64,000 bases of DNA from Sungkyunkwania multivorans (GTDB lineage Bacteria; Bacteroidota; Bacteroidia; Flavobacteriales; Flavobacteriaceae). Of this stretch, positions 18,838-27,437 are shown one piece after another (the stretch's first letter is position 1; every line of letters begins with the position of its first letter). A program made the position numbers and the translations under genes. The stretch is taken from contig NZ_JBHTJH010000003.1 of assembly GCF_042675645.1 (NCBI RefSeq), positions 184,483 to 248,482 of the forward strand, in the 5' to 3' direction. A model generated the notes under the pieces. It was not told the DNA's origin. It ran no database searches and was given only the letters and a program-made list of their open reading frames with translations.

Positions 18838-19269
18838 ATGACAATTGCAGATTTATTTGACAGTGGATTTCGTAAGAGAAATCAAGACCATTTTGCAGCG
18901 ATCGTTCGTATCGCAATGAGTAATGGAATCATCAGTGATGAAGAAAAGGCGTTCTTAGACCGTTTGGCTACTAACTTGGATATCTCGGAAGATGATTATG
19001 AGCGAATTTTAGAGAGTTATATGTCTCATCCTATCAACCCTCCAATCACCTATGACCGGCGTTTAGAGCGTCTATTCGATCATACAAGAATGGTCTGGGC
19101 GGACAATCAAATAAGTGAAAAGCAAGATGTTTTATTAGAAAAATTGGCCATCGGTCTTGGTTTCACCCCAGCTAATGCCAAATATGTTATCAATAAGGCT
19201 CTTGATCTTGTAGAAGAGGACGTCGATCTCGACACCTTTAAAGAAGAGATAAAGAATATGAACAGATAA
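18838..19269 (+). CDS. TerB-like tellurite-resistance/DjlA-type helical protein
   Basis: This 143-residue acidic, all-helical protein has the TerB pattern: FAAIVRIAMSNGIISDEEKAFLD in the first half, a second matching helix pair (MVWADNQISEKQDVLL) and a conserved acidic Asp-Glu-Glu after the first helix that is thought to bind metal. I chose ATG 18838 because it starts just before the conserved helix and follows a TAnnTTTG box; an upstream in-frame extension from 18658 runs through this promoter. The cellular role of single TerB-domain proteins in flavobacteria is unknown. The gene is monocistronic, ending in a strong bidirectional terminator. Confidence 0.78.
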   Translation: MTIADLFDSGFRKRNQDHFAAIVRIAMSNGIISDEEKAFLDRLATNLDISEDDYERILESYMSHPINPPITYDRRLERLFDHTRMVWADNQISEKQDVLLEKLAIGLGFTPANAKYVINKALDLVEEDVDLDTFKEEIKNMNR

Positions 19270-19292
19270 TATTCTTATACCATATTTCAACG

Positions 19293-19322
19293 AAAGCCCA
19301 ACGATATAAAGTTGGGCTTTTA
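19293..19322. terminator. Bidirectional terminator between TerB-like gene and histidine kinase
   Basis: AAAGCCCAAC (19293-19302) pairs perfectly with GTTGGGCTTT (19311-19320) around an 8-base loop. The + strand tail is T-rich. The kinase stop codon lies right at the end of the hairpin, so it also closes the - strand operon. Confidence 0.82.
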
Positions 19323-20846
19323 TTTTGGCAGATATTTATACATGGTATTGAGCAAGGATTCTTCATCAAAGGGTTTTCTCACTACATCATCGATACCAGA
19401 TTTTTTATACACTTTAAGATCATCGGGTTTATGATGAGCGGTCAAGGCCAATATGGGTACGTTTCGTGTATTGTTAAAACCCATGGCCCTTATTTGTCTT
19501 GATACCTCGTCGCCCTGTGTGCCTGGAATCTTTATATCCATTAATATTAGATCGTACTCTTCATGTTTTAAGGTCTCGATGACGTCTTGGCCATGACTTA
19601 GAATGTCCAAATAAAAAGCGCCGGTCTTTGCCAATATCTTCAATACGATCATCTGTGTTAACTCTATATCCTCTACCAACAAAACTTTGAACTTTTTCTT
19701 ATTGGCAGGTTTCCGGTATTTAGCTTTTTTGCTTTCACTTTTAGGCTTTTCCAGTTCTTGATCAAATGGGAATTTTAGAACTAGGTTGAAGCTAAAGGTC
19801 GTTCCTTTGTTTTCTTCGCTCTCTACCTTTATTTCGCTTTGCACCATATGCAATAGCTCCTTCACGATGGTCAATCCAAGACCTGTACCTTTGTATTTGT
19901 TACTGTCATGGGCTTGAGTGAAGCTTTCAAAAACATCTTCCAATTTATCTTTAGGGATTCCCACACCAGTATCGATGATCTCGAAATGCAAATGCGTGCG
20001 ATTCCCTCTAGCAAAATTCTGTTGTACTTTCAGCGTGATACTTCCCTCATGTGTGAATTTCATTGCGTTTTCTAGCAAATTGACAAGAACTTGCTTAAAT
20101 CGATGCTTATCTCCTTCAACATACCTCGGAATCTTTTCATCGATCTTGCAATGGAATTCAAGTTGCCGCTGCCTGCATTTGGCCGAATAGATAAATTTTA
20201 TTAGTTCTAGCTCTTCATGAATATCAAAAACATCGATCTCCAGTGAAAGTTTTCCAGCTTCTATTTTTGAAAGGTCTAAAATATCCTCCAATATCTTCCT
20301 TAGGTCATCGGTCGCAGATTGGATGACGTTCACATAGTCTTGCTGATCGAGATCGAGATCGGTCTTTTCCAACATCTGGCAAAAGGTAAGCACGCTTGTT
20401 AGTGGATTGCGGATCTCGTGACTGAAGTTGGCGATGAATTTATTCTTGAACTCTTCCTTTTCCTTTAGGTATTGATTTTGAAGATCAAGTATCTGGGAAG
20501 TGATCACAGACTCATTTCTAGATTGTGCTACGTTTTGGTATTCCTTGTAATGGTCTGTAAAATCGTGTATGACCAGTAGACTCTCTTCCTTATTCACGCT
20601 CAGGTCAATGTCACAGACGAATTCGTCCTCTTTACCAAGATGAATACATTTAAAACTATGATTATCTGGTGCAGCCTTTAAAAGCTGTATCATGCTTTCG
20701 AAAAAGGGGTGAATCTTGGTGATGGTTTCATTCGCCCCTATCTTCACAAGGGCTCCCAACGACTCTTTTACCGTTCCGTCATTATTCAAAATAATGAATT
20801 GAGAACGTGTTTGAAAAAAATTTCCTTTATAGTCGGTGAGGTTCAT
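19320..20846 (-). CDS. Hybrid sensor histidine kinase/response regulator
   Basis: This 508-residue protein has no transmembrane segment. An N-terminal PAS-like sensor region (about 1-105) and a coiled linker precede a HisKA domain with the phospho-accepting His143 in NFSHEIRNPL. The HATPase domain has an N-box (NLLENAMKF) and G-boxes (DTGVGIPKD, GTGLGLTI). The C-terminal receiver domain begins at LLVEDIE, with predicted phospho-Asp437 in LMDIKIPG. It is therefore a cytoplasmic hybrid kinase. Its start overlaps the stop of the small GTPase gene by four bases, so GTPase and kinase should be made together. No output DNA-binding domain is present; phosphotransfer to an unlinked partner is inferred. 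Confidence 0.92.
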   Translation of the reverse strand: MNLTDYKGNFFQTRSQFIILNNDGTVKESLGALVKIGANETITKIHPFFESMIQLLKAAPDNHSFKCIHLGKEDEFVCDIDLSVNKEESLLVIHDFTDHYKEYQNVAQSRNESVITSQILDLQNQYLKEKEEFKNKFIANFSHEIRNPLTSVLTFCQMLEKTDLDLDQQDYVNVIQSATDDLRKILEDILDLSKIEAGKLSLEIDVFDIHEELELIKFIYSAKCRQRQLEFHCKIDEKIPRYVEGDKHRFKQVLVNLLENAMKFTHEGSITLKVQQNFARGNRTHLHFEIIDTGVGIPKDKLEDVFESFTQAHDSNKYKGTGLGLTIVKELLHMVQSEIKVESEENKGTTFSFNLVLKFPFDQELEKPKSESKKAKYRKPANKKKFKVLLVEDIELTQMIVLKILAKTGAFYLDILSHGQDVIETLKHEEYDLILMDIKIPGTQGDEVSRQIRAMGFNNTRNVPILALTAHHKPDDLKVYKKSGIDDVVRKPFDEESLLNTMYKYLPK

Positions 20847-21340
20847 CGATCTAAAAATTCTTTGGCCAGTTGTACGAAAAGTTCTTCGACCTTGTCACCA
20901 GACTTGGCACTGGTAAAATAATCGGGGCGAACACCATAACTATCCATATGCGCTTTGATGTATTTTTTAGTGACCAGATCAGATTTGTTGGCAGCCACCT
21001 TGACCGGAACATCTGAGAACTTGTCTTTAAGATAATCCAGTGATTCTTTGAGGTCTTTATAGGTAGCTGGTCTCGTTATGTCAAAAACATAAATAATTCC
21101 GTGAGTGCCGAGCAAATAGGATTGTCGGGTCTTTTTTATATCATCGTACCCTTCCAGGTCCCAAATGATGAGGTTCACGTCTTTGCCGTCCTCTATGAAT
21201 TTTACTTCCTTTTTAAGAATATGTACCCCGATGGTCACCTTGTAGCTATCGGTAAATGTATCTTCTACAAATCGTCTTATCAAAGAGGACTTGCCAACAC
21301 CGAAGTGCCCTAACAAAACGATTTTCTTAGAGATTTTCAT
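20843..21340 (-). CDS. Ras/Rab-like small GTPase
   Basis: This 165-residue single-domain GTPase has the G1 P-loop GHFGVGKSS at 11-19, a switch I region with TIGVHI, G3 as WDLEGYDD (the canonical position after DxxG is Tyr, not Gln), G4 NKSD and G5 TSAKSG. It is the size of eukaryotic Ras/Rab and of bacterial MglA or Rup proteins. There is no lipidation motif. The gene overlaps both neighbours: the longin-like gene upstream (14 bases) and the kinase downstream (4 bases). This suggests a nucleotide switch operating between the longin-like protein and the histidine kinase. Confidence 0.92.
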   Translation of the reverse strand: MKISKKIVLLGHFGVGKSSLIRRFVEDTFTDSYKVTIGVHILKKEVKFIEDGKDVNLIIWDLEGYDDIKKTRQSYLLGTHGIIYVFDITRPATYKDLKESLDYLKDKFSDVPVKVAANKSDLVTKKYIKAHMDSYGVRPDYFTSAKSGDKVEELFVQLAKEFLDR

Positions 21341-22157
21341 TTTTGAAATAATATGATAGTTCTTTTGCTATGCTCTGTTGATCTAAATTTTCATGATGGA
21401 TCATCAGCCCCATAAAATTTTCATAAAAATCAAATATAACGTTTTGAAGTTTATCCTTGAAGGCAGTGTTGTAATTTCCAGAAATGACAATAGCGATATA
21501 ATGGCTTAAAAAACTTTGAATATGAATATTATAGAACTCGTATTGGATGAGCTCCAAGTTCTGTCCTCTTTGTTGAAAGGCGTCCTCAACGAAACTTTTG
21601 ATCGCGGTTAGCATACCAGACATCATATCTTGGTCGATGGTCTGTGCCCTGCTATAGTTACCGATCAAGATCCCAGAATTCTTTTCTATGATCATTACCT
21701 GTAATACCTCGGGAGGAGCAGCCATCTCAGATAGCAACAGGTCTTCTTCCTTAACACCACTGAACCATGCCTTGAAGCGTCTTTTCCATCCTCTGGCGCT
21801 GAAACTGGCGTTTACTTCCCTTCCGATGCGCTCGGAGAGTATTTTCATTTCTTGGGCGATGTATTTTTTTATCATCTTACCCATGATGGGATACAACACC
21901 TCCACCACCTGATCTTTGGACTCTTCGATCTGTGTCTGTAAGGCCTTGGTGATCGTTGGGCCCAATGTATCGGGAATCTCTCTAGTAAATTGCCTCAACC
22001 GATCCTCAACGATGGGATCGACCTTCTCAGAAAGTTTATAGCGCTCGTTAATGGTCTGCTCTAAAACCGCGATACGCTCTTTAATATTATCGGCATACTC
22101 CTTTTCGTCTGTAAGAAGTATGTCCCTTAATATCGATAGCTTATCGGTTTCATCCAT
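21327..22157 (-). CDS. Longin/roadblock-like protein with N-terminal coiled coil, probable GTPase partner
   Basis: This 276-residue protein starts with a helical, charged region (about 1-135) containing KERIAVLEQTINERY. A C-terminal alpha/beta domain (about 150-265) reads VLQVMIIEKNSGILIGNY, then DQDMMSGMLTAIKSFVEDAF. That pattern of a short beta-hairpin followed by a Ser-Gly-containing long helix is typical of longin and roadblock-like domains, which bind or regulate small GTPases (the MglB class). I recognise the fold pattern, not a named family. It overlaps the small GTPase gene by 14 bases and follows the coiled-coil gene by 24. A GTPase-activating or scaffold role is inference. Confidence 0.65.
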   Translation of the reverse strand: MDETDKLSILRDILLTDEKEYADNIKERIAVLEQTINERYKLSEKVDPIVEDRLRQFTREIPDTLGPTITKALQTQIEESKDQVVEVLYPIMGKMIKKYIAQEMKILSERIGREVNASFSARGWKRRFKAWFSGVKEEDLLLSEMAAPPEVLQVMIIEKNSGILIGNYSRAQTIDQDMMSGMLTAIKSFVEDAFQQRGQNLELIQYEFYNIHIQSFLSHYIAIVISGNYNTAFKDKLQNVIFDFYENFMGLMIHHENLDQQSIAKELSYYFKNENL

Positions 22158-22181
22158 GTATTTAGGAGCAAAGGGTGGTTT

Positions 22182-22538
22182 TTATTTACGAATATTTTCA
22201 CCGAGCTTTATGAGCAGGTCTCCCAATAATGCACGATCGACCTTTTTGTCCTGCAATTCGTCGGTTCTTTCTTGCAAGGAATTTTCCAATTCTGTGATCC
22301 TAATATTAAGGTCTGTGCTTAGATTGTCTATATTTTGGAAAAGCTCTGCTCTAACATCGTTGATGATGGCATTAAGCTCTTCTTTCTTTTCCTGAATATC
22401 TTGCTTTATCTTATCGAACTCAGTATTATATTCTTGGATATTCTCTCCAAAAATGAGGTTCTTTATGGCCTCGATCTTAGAAGAAGGGTCTATGGTCGCA
22501 TTGCTTGGTTGTGCCTCACCCTCTTTTTGTTTGCTCAT
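22182..22538 (-). CDS. Small coiled-coil protein, first gene of the GTPase operon
   Basis: This 118-residue acidic protein is almost entirely predicted coiled coil from residue 40 (heptads through DKIKQDIQEKKEELN and ITELENSLQERTDELQ). Its last part, DRALLGDLLIKLGENIRK, is conserved-looking. I chose ATG 22538 (MSKQKEG) rather than a start ten codons upstream because the extension overlaps the promoter box. It precedes the longin-like gene, which itself begins with a helical region, so the two may form a scaffold. No known family is recognised. Confidence 0.7.
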   Translation of the reverse strand: MSKQKEGEAQPSNATIDPSSKIEAIKNLIFGENIQEYNTEFDKIKQDIQEKKEELNAIINDVRAELFQNIDNLSTDLNIRITELENSLQERTDELQDKKVDRALLGDLLIKLGENIRK

Positions 22539-22565
22539 GATTGGTCTAGTTATTTCATATACTAA

Positions 22566-22573
22566 CAAATATA
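22566..22573 (-). promoter_or_regulatory. Candidate promoter -7 box for the coiled-coil/longin/GTPase/kinase operon
   Basis: Read on the - strand this is TATATTTG, a full match to TAnnTTTG, 27 bases before the ATG at 22538. No clear -33 TTG is seen at 17-23 bases. Confidence 0.5.
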
Positions 22574-22602
22574 GGAAAAATAGAAATGTTAAAAAATGAG
22601 GC

Positions 22603-23610
22603 TTAGCTATAGATCTTCATAAATTCTTCGGCCTTTTCTACCATCTTTCGACTCCCACAGAAAAAAGGTACTCGCTGATGTAATTCGGAAGGTTGAATGT
22701 CCAAGATGGCCTTAAAACCATTGCTGGCTTTTCCTCCTGCCTGCTCAGCGAGGTACGCCATAGGATTACACTCATACAGCAAGCGTAACTTTCCCTCTGA
22801 AGCCTTACTACTTTTTGGATAAAGGTAAATACCTCCTTTGATCATATTTCTATGAAAGTCAGACACCAAAGAGCCTATGTATCTCGAAGTATAGGGACGA
22901 TCCTCTTCCTCCATTTGGCAATATTTGATATAGTCTTTCACACCTTGCGGAAAGTGGGAGTAGTTTCCCTCATTTACAGAATAGATCTGACCGGTCTCAG
23001 GAAATTGCATATTGGGATGCGAAAGATAAAATGTGCCAATGGCAGGATTTAGGGTAAATCCGTTGACGCCATGTCCAGTAGTATACACCAGCATGGTCGA
23101 TGTGCCATAGATCACGTACCCGGCCGCGACCTGATTACGTCCTGGCTGAAGAAAATCTTCGAGGGTCACGGGGCTGCCGATAGGAGTGACTCTCCTATAA
23201 ATAGAAAAGATCGTCCCCACGGATACATTCACATCGATATTGGAAGAACCGTCCAAAGGATCGATCAAGACCACATATTTGTTCTGATGCTGTTCGTCAT
23301 GACTGTTCACCTCGATGAAATCGTCCTCTTCCTCTGAGGCGATACCACAAACGATCTCTCTATTTTTCAAGGTTTGAATGAACTTTTCGTTGGCCAGCAC
23401 GTCTAGCTTTTGCTGATCTTCGCCTTGTACATTGGTGTCGCCCACCGCTCCCAAAATATCGACCAAACCTGCCTTATTCACTTCGTGATTGACGACCTTT
23501 GCTGCTAACCGGATCGCATTGATCAGTTTAGAGAGTTCGCCTGAAGAGTATTTGAATTCGGATTGATTTTCAATGATAAATTCACCAAGGGTCTGGTTTT
23601 TTCTCGCCAT
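22603..23610 (-). CDS. fbp: Fructose-1,6-bisphosphatase, class I
   Basis: This 335-residue enzyme of gluconeogenesis hydrolyses fructose 1,6-bisphosphate to fructose 6-phosphate. The metal-binding signature IDPLDGSSNID is at about 116-126, with the upstream acidic SEEED cluster and a later substrate motif LYECNPMAYLAEQAGG. Length and motifs are those of class I enzymes. It is divergent from the GNAT gene, with 164 bases of AT-rich intergenic DNA, and ends 64 bases before the GTPase operon. No frameshift or truncation is seen. Confidence 0.96.
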   Translation of the reverse strand: MARKNQTLGEFIIENQSEFKYSSGELSKLINAIRLAAKVVNHEVNKAGLVDILGAVGDTNVQGEDQQKLDVLANEKFIQTLKNREIVCGIASEEEDDFIEVNSHDEQHQNKYVVLIDPLDGSSNIDVNVSVGTIFSIYRRVTPIGSPVTLEDFLQPGRNQVAAGYVIYGTSTMLVYTTGHGVNGFTLNPAIGTFYLSHPNMQFPETGQIYSVNEGNYSHFPQGVKDYIKYCQMEEEDRPYTSRYIGSLVSDFHRNMIKGGIYLYPKSSKASEGKLRLLYECNPMAYLAEQAGGKASNGFKAILDIQPSELHQRVPFFCGSRKMVEKAEEFMKIYS

Positions 23611-23748
23611 TGTAGAGCAGGTTGTAATTTAGATCACAAATATCGATATTTTTGATTAACTACAACGTTTTCGATATAAATGAATATATAATTTTTATAA
23701 CTTTTTGTTATATTTATAACGTTGTATCATTTGTATATAATTAGCGTT

Positions 23749-23756
23749 TACATTTG
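23749..23756 (+). promoter_or_regulatory. Candidate promoter -7 box for the GNAT/lysC pair
   Basis: TACATTTG matches TAnnTTTG, 18 bases upstream of the ATG at 23775. A TTG at 23722-23724 (24-base spacing) is a possible -33 element. The leader would be very short. Confidence 0.5.
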
Positions 23757-23774
23757 TATTGTTAATTTGAACTC

Positions 23775-24254
23775 ATGCAATATTCAATAAGAACGGCCAC
23801 TAAAGATGACATGCCTGCGGTTTTATCATTGATCAAGGAACTGGCTTCTTTTGAGAACGAACCACATGCTGTTGATATCACCGTTGATGAACTGAAGCGA
23901 GATGGCTTTGGAACTAAAAAACACTTTCATTGCTTCGTTGCAGAGCATCAAGATGAAATTGTGGGTATGGCATTACTCTATCCAAGATATTCTACCTGGA
24001 AAGGGCCTACCATACACCTTGAGGACCTGATAGTCAAAGAGCGCATGCGTGGTACAGGTATAGGAAGTGCATTATTTGCCGAAGTGATCAAGTACGGCCA
24101 CGAGCAGGGTGTCCGAAGGATAGAATGGGTAGTTTTGGATTGGAACGAACCGGCCATTAAATTTTACGAGAATAATGGCGCCCAAGTGTTGCGCGATTGG
24201 GACACTGTTCAAATGAACGAAGAAGGAATAGAGAATTATATAGCCAATTTATAA
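23775..24254 (+). CDS. GNAT family N-acetyltransferase
   Basis: This 159-residue GNAT protein has the acetyl-CoA loop VKERMRGTGIGSALF (R/Q-x-x-G-x-G/A) near residue 95 and the core EDLIV strand. The terminal part, DWNEPAIKFYENNGAQVL, is typical of diamine/spermidine acetyltransferase-like enzymes, and the LEDLIV strand fits that group; the substrate is not determined. The stop codon is directly followed by the ATG of aspartate kinase, so the two are cotranscribed. Confidence 0.85.
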   Translation: MQYSIRTATKDDMPAVLSLIKELASFENEPHAVDITVDELKRDGFGTKKHFHCFVAEHQDEIVGMALLYPRYSTWKGPTIHLEDLIVKERMRGTGIGSALFAEVIKYGHEQGVRRIEWVVLDWNEPAIKFYENNGAQVLRDWDTVQMNEEGIENYIANL

Positions 24255-25520
24255 ATGAGAATTTTCAAGTTTGGAGGAGCTTCGGTAAAAGATGCTGAAG
24301 GTGTAAGAAATGTTGCCAATGTATTGCAACAAGTAGGGCATAAGAACACACTAGTTGTTGTATCGGCCATGGGAAAGACCACCAATGCGATGGAATTGGT
24401 TGTGAAGCACTATTTCGAAGACAAGGCCGCTTTGCAATCTTCGATCCAAGAGCGAATAGATTATCATCACGCTATTCTGATGGAACTATTTGCAAGCGAT
24501 GGCGATGACCCAAAACAACATCCCATCTTTAAGAAGGTCAAGGCGCTCTTTGAAGAACTCAAAGGCTTTTTGGCATGGAACAAGTCCCCGAAATATAACT
24601 TTGTTTACGATCAAGTAGTCAGTTATGGAGAACTGATCAGCACCACCATTATTAGCGCGTATCTCAATGAAATAGGCATTGAGAACCAATGGTTGGATGT
24701 TCGCAATTTTATCAAGACCGACAGCAATTACCGCGACGCCAATGTGCATTGGGATAAAACGCAAGAGCTTATCACCAAAAACATTGATCAACAAACATTG
24801 AATATTACCCAAGGATTTCTTGGAAGTGATGAAAACAATTTCACTACCACGCTGGGAAGAGAAGGTTCGGATTATACAGCCGCCATCTTTGGCTATTGTC
24901 TAAATGCTAATTCGGTAACGATCTGGAAAGACGTACCTGGGGTACTCAATGCAGATCCTCGCTACTTTGAAAATGCCCAACTGCTCGACCAAGTTTCCTA
25001 TCGCGAGGCTATTGAGCTCGCTTTTTATGGCGCCTCCGTCATTCATCCAAAAACTTTACAACCATTGCAGCGTAAAGAGATCCCCCTATACGTAAAATCC
25101 TTTTTACACCCAAAACAAAACGGTACTGCTGTAAGCAAAGGAACTGGAATTCAGCCAACGGTTCCCTGTTTTATCGTAAAAAAGGATCAGGTATTGATCC
25201 GTCTATCTTCCTTGGATTTTTCATTTATCGTTGAAGATAATATCAGTGACGTTTTCAAACTGTTGGCCGATCATCGTATGAAGGTCGATCTTATACAGAA
25301 CTCGGCCATCAGTTTTTCGGTCTGTGTAGACAACAAATTCAATCGATTGGAGGACCTTCTCAGTATCCTGAAATCCAAGTTCAAGGTAAACTGTATAGAG
25401 GGTGTTTCACTTTACACCATCAGGCATTTTGATGAAAAGGCCATTTCCTCCCTGCAAAATGGAAGACAGGTGCTTTTAGAGCAACGAACTCAAGAAACAG
25501 TTCAACTCGTTGTAAAATAA
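24255..25520 (+). CDS. lysC: Aspartate kinase (monofunctional)
   Basis: This 421-residue enzyme phosphorylates aspartate, the first step toward lysine/diaminopimelate, threonine and methionine. The N-terminal signature KFGGASV lies at residues 4-10. The GREGSDYTA motif near residue 200, the KDVPGVLNADPR motif and the C-terminal ACT-type regulatory region (IRLSSLDFSFIVEDN onward) are visible. There is no homoserine dehydrogenase fusion. It starts immediately after the GNAT stop codon. Feedback inhibition by an end-product amino acid through the ACT region is expected from the family. Confidence 0.93.
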   Translation: MRIFKFGGASVKDAEGVRNVANVLQQVGHKNTLVVVSAMGKTTNAMELVVKHYFEDKAALQSSIQERIDYHHAILMELFASDGDDPKQHPIFKKVKALFEELKGFLAWNKSPKYNFVYDQVVSYGELISTTIISAYLNEIGIENQWLDVRNFIKTDSNYRDANVHWDKTQELITKNIDQQTLNITQGFLGSDENNFTTTLGREGSDYTAAIFGYCLNANSVTIWKDVPGVLNADPRYFENAQLLDQVSYREAIELAFYGASVIHPKTLQPLQRKEIPLYVKSFLHPKQNGTAVSKGTGIQPTVPCFIVKKDQVLIRLSSLDFSFIVEDNISDVFKLLADHRMKVDLIQNSAISFSVCVDNKFNRLEDLLSILKSKFKVNCIEGVSLYTIRHFDEKAISSLQNGRQVLLEQRTQETVQLVVK

Positions 25521-25595
25521 TAGGATAGGGTGGTCTTACAAGATGCAAGCCTTTGAGGTTTAGAACAAATCCCGCTTTCAACCCATTTGTTTTTC

Positions 25596-25603
25596 TATAT
25601 TTG
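25596..25603 (+). promoter_or_regulatory. Candidate promoter -7 box for the fused acyltransferase gene
   Basis: TATATTTG matches TAnnTTTG, 22 bases before the ATG at 25626. A TTTC at 25576-25579, about 16 bases upstream, is only a weak -33 candidate. Confidence 0.5.
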
Positions 25604-25625
25604 TGGTTAGCCTAAACAATAACCT

Positions 25626-27437
25626 ATGGGATTAGTAACCTCTAAAGAAGTCGCCAAGGCGATCAATGTTGACAAATACGGGTTTTTAGGAACCTTTGTC
25701 GGCTGGCTTCTAATGAAGGTATTGAAAATTGAGACCGCAAACAAGATCTACAATCGCAATAAGCATTTGAGCGACCTAGAATTTTTGAATGCCATCTTGG
25801 ATGAGTTTCAGATAAAGTTTGACATTCCTGAAGAGGACTTGAAAAGACTTCCCAAAGAAGGTGCATATATCACTATTTCCAATCATCCACTTGGCGGAAT
25901 CGATGGTATTTTGCTTTTGAAGCTGATGATGGAACAGCGTCCAGACTACAAGATCATCGCCAACTTTCTGTTACACAGGATAGAACCGCTTGCACCGTAT
26001 GTGATGCCTGTAAATCCTTTTGAAGAACACAAAGATGCCAAAAGCAGCATCGCAGGTTTTATGCAAAGTATGCGACATCTAAAAAACGGCCATCCGCTTG
26101 GAATTTTTCCAGCCGGGGAGGTTTCGACCTATAAAGATGGAAAGCTTATTGTGGATCGTCCCTGGGAAGAAGCCGCTATGAAACTGGTAAAGAAAGCCGA
26201 AGTCCCTGTCGTACCTATTTATTTTCATGCAAAGAACAGCAGGCTATTCTATCGACTTTCCAGAATCAGTGACACACTGCGCACGGCGAAATTACCTTCA
26301 GAATTGCTTACACAGAAACATAGAGTGATCAAGGTACGGATCGGAAAGCCGATCAGCGTCGATGCCCAACAGGAACATGAAACCCTAGAGAATTTTACAG
26401 ATTTCCTTCGGAAGAAAACGTATATGTTGGCAAACGCCTTTGAGAAAGAAAGTATCTTAAAAAAAGTGCCTAACTCCTTAAAGATCCCCAAAGCCCCAAA
26501 AGAGATCGTCACAGCCGTTTCCCCTGAGATGATGGAAAGGGAGATCGATGATTTGCGCAAGGCTGATTTTAGGTTACTACAAAGTAAGAACTACGAGGTT
26601 TACTTGGCCGAAGCCAGTAAAATGCCAAAGGTACTGCGCGAAATCGGCCGACTAAGAGAGATCACCTTTAGAGAAGTCGGTGAGGGTACCAATCAACCTA
26701 TTGATCTCGACCAATTTGATCGCTACTATCACCATATGTTCCTTTGGGATAGCGATAAAAAGCGTATTGCGGGCGCCTATCGAATGGGGCTTGGCTCAAA
26801 GATCTTTGCCACCTATGGTATCGATGGATTTTATCTACAGGACCTCTTCAGATTTGAACCCGAACTTCATAGAATGATGAGTCAAAGCATCGAAATGGGG
26901 AGAGCTTTTATCGTATCGGACTATCAACAGAAGCCCATGCCGTTGTTTTTACTATGGAAAGGCATTGTTCATACCACACTGCGTTTTCCTGAGCATAAAT
27001 ATTTGATTGGCGGAGTAAGTATCAGCAATCAGTTCTCTAACTTTTCCAAATCTCTGATGATCGAGTTTATGAAATCTCATTATTGGGATCCCTTTGTTGC
27101 GCAATATGTGCATCCCAAGAAAGATTTCAAAGTGAAGTTGAAAGATGCCGATAAGGATTTCATCTTTGACGAGACCGAAGCCGACCTTAACAAATTTGAC
27201 CGACTCATCGATGAAGTTGAACCTGGCAGCTTACGTCTTCCCGTCTTGATCAAGAAATATATCAAACAAAACGCCAAAGTAGTTGCCTTTAACGTCGATC
27301 CTTTGTTTAATAATGCTGTTGACGGACTGATGTACATTAAGATCGCCGATCTTCCTGAAAGTACTGTAAAGCCAGTAATGGAAGAATTCCAGGCAGAGCT
27401 GGAGCGTAAATTTATGAATGGAAATGGAGAAAGCTAG
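25626..27437 (+). CDS. olsF: Fused lysophospholipid acyltransferase-GNAT (OlsF-like) aminolipid synthase
   Basis: This 603-residue protein joins two acyltransferase modules. The N-terminal PlsC-like O-acyltransferase (about 75-290) has the catalytic His-Asp region ISNHPLGGIDG and the substrate motif FPAGEVST. The C-terminal module (about 310-530) is the OlsB/hemolysin-type GNAT-like N-acyltransferase, with EIGRLREITFREVGEG and the ending YFGIDGFYLQDL-like strand. The same fusion is known as OlsF, which N- and O-acylates ornithine; in Bacteroides the two halves are separate glycine-lipid genes (glsB/glsA). The product is therefore probably an ornithine or glycine lipid of the membrane. The amino acid used cannot be told from sequence. 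The next gene overlaps its end by 20 bases. Confidence 0.83.
   Translation: MGLVTSKEVAKAINVDKYGFLGTFVGWLLMKVLKIETANKIYNRNKHLSDLEFLNAILDEFQIKFDIPEEDLKRLPKEGAYITISNHPLGGIDGILLLKLMMEQRPDYKIIANFLLHRIEPLAPYVMPVNPFEEHKDAKSSIAGFMQSMRHLKNGHPLGIFPAGEVSTYKDGKLIVDRPWEEAAMKLVKKAEVPVVPIYFHAKNSRLFYRLSRISDTLRTAKLPSELLTQKHRVIKVRIGKPISVDAQQEHETLENFTDFLRKKTYMLANAFEKESILKKVPNSLKIPKAPKEIVTAVSPEMMEREIDDLRKADFRLLQSKNYEVYLAEASKMPKVLREIGRLREITFREVGEGTNQPIDLDQFDRYYHHMFLWDSDKKRIAGAYRMGLGSKIFATYGIDGFYLQDLFRFEPELHRMMSQSIEMGRAFIVSDYQQKPMPLFLLWKGIVHTTLRFPEHKYLIGGVSISNQFSNFSKSLMIEFMKSHYWDPFVAQYVHPKKDFKVKLKDADKDFIFDETEADLNKFDRLIDEVEPGSLRLPVLIKKYIKQNAKVVAFNVDPLFNNAVDGLMYIKIADLPESTVKPVMEEFQAELERKFMNGNGES

Noticed and set aside
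20843..22157. Reading the GTPase and longin-like genes as a canonical MglA/MglB motility pair
   Set aside because: The longin-like protein is much longer than MglB, carries an N-terminal coiled region, and the operon ends in a histidine kinase, so a direct name transfer is not justified.
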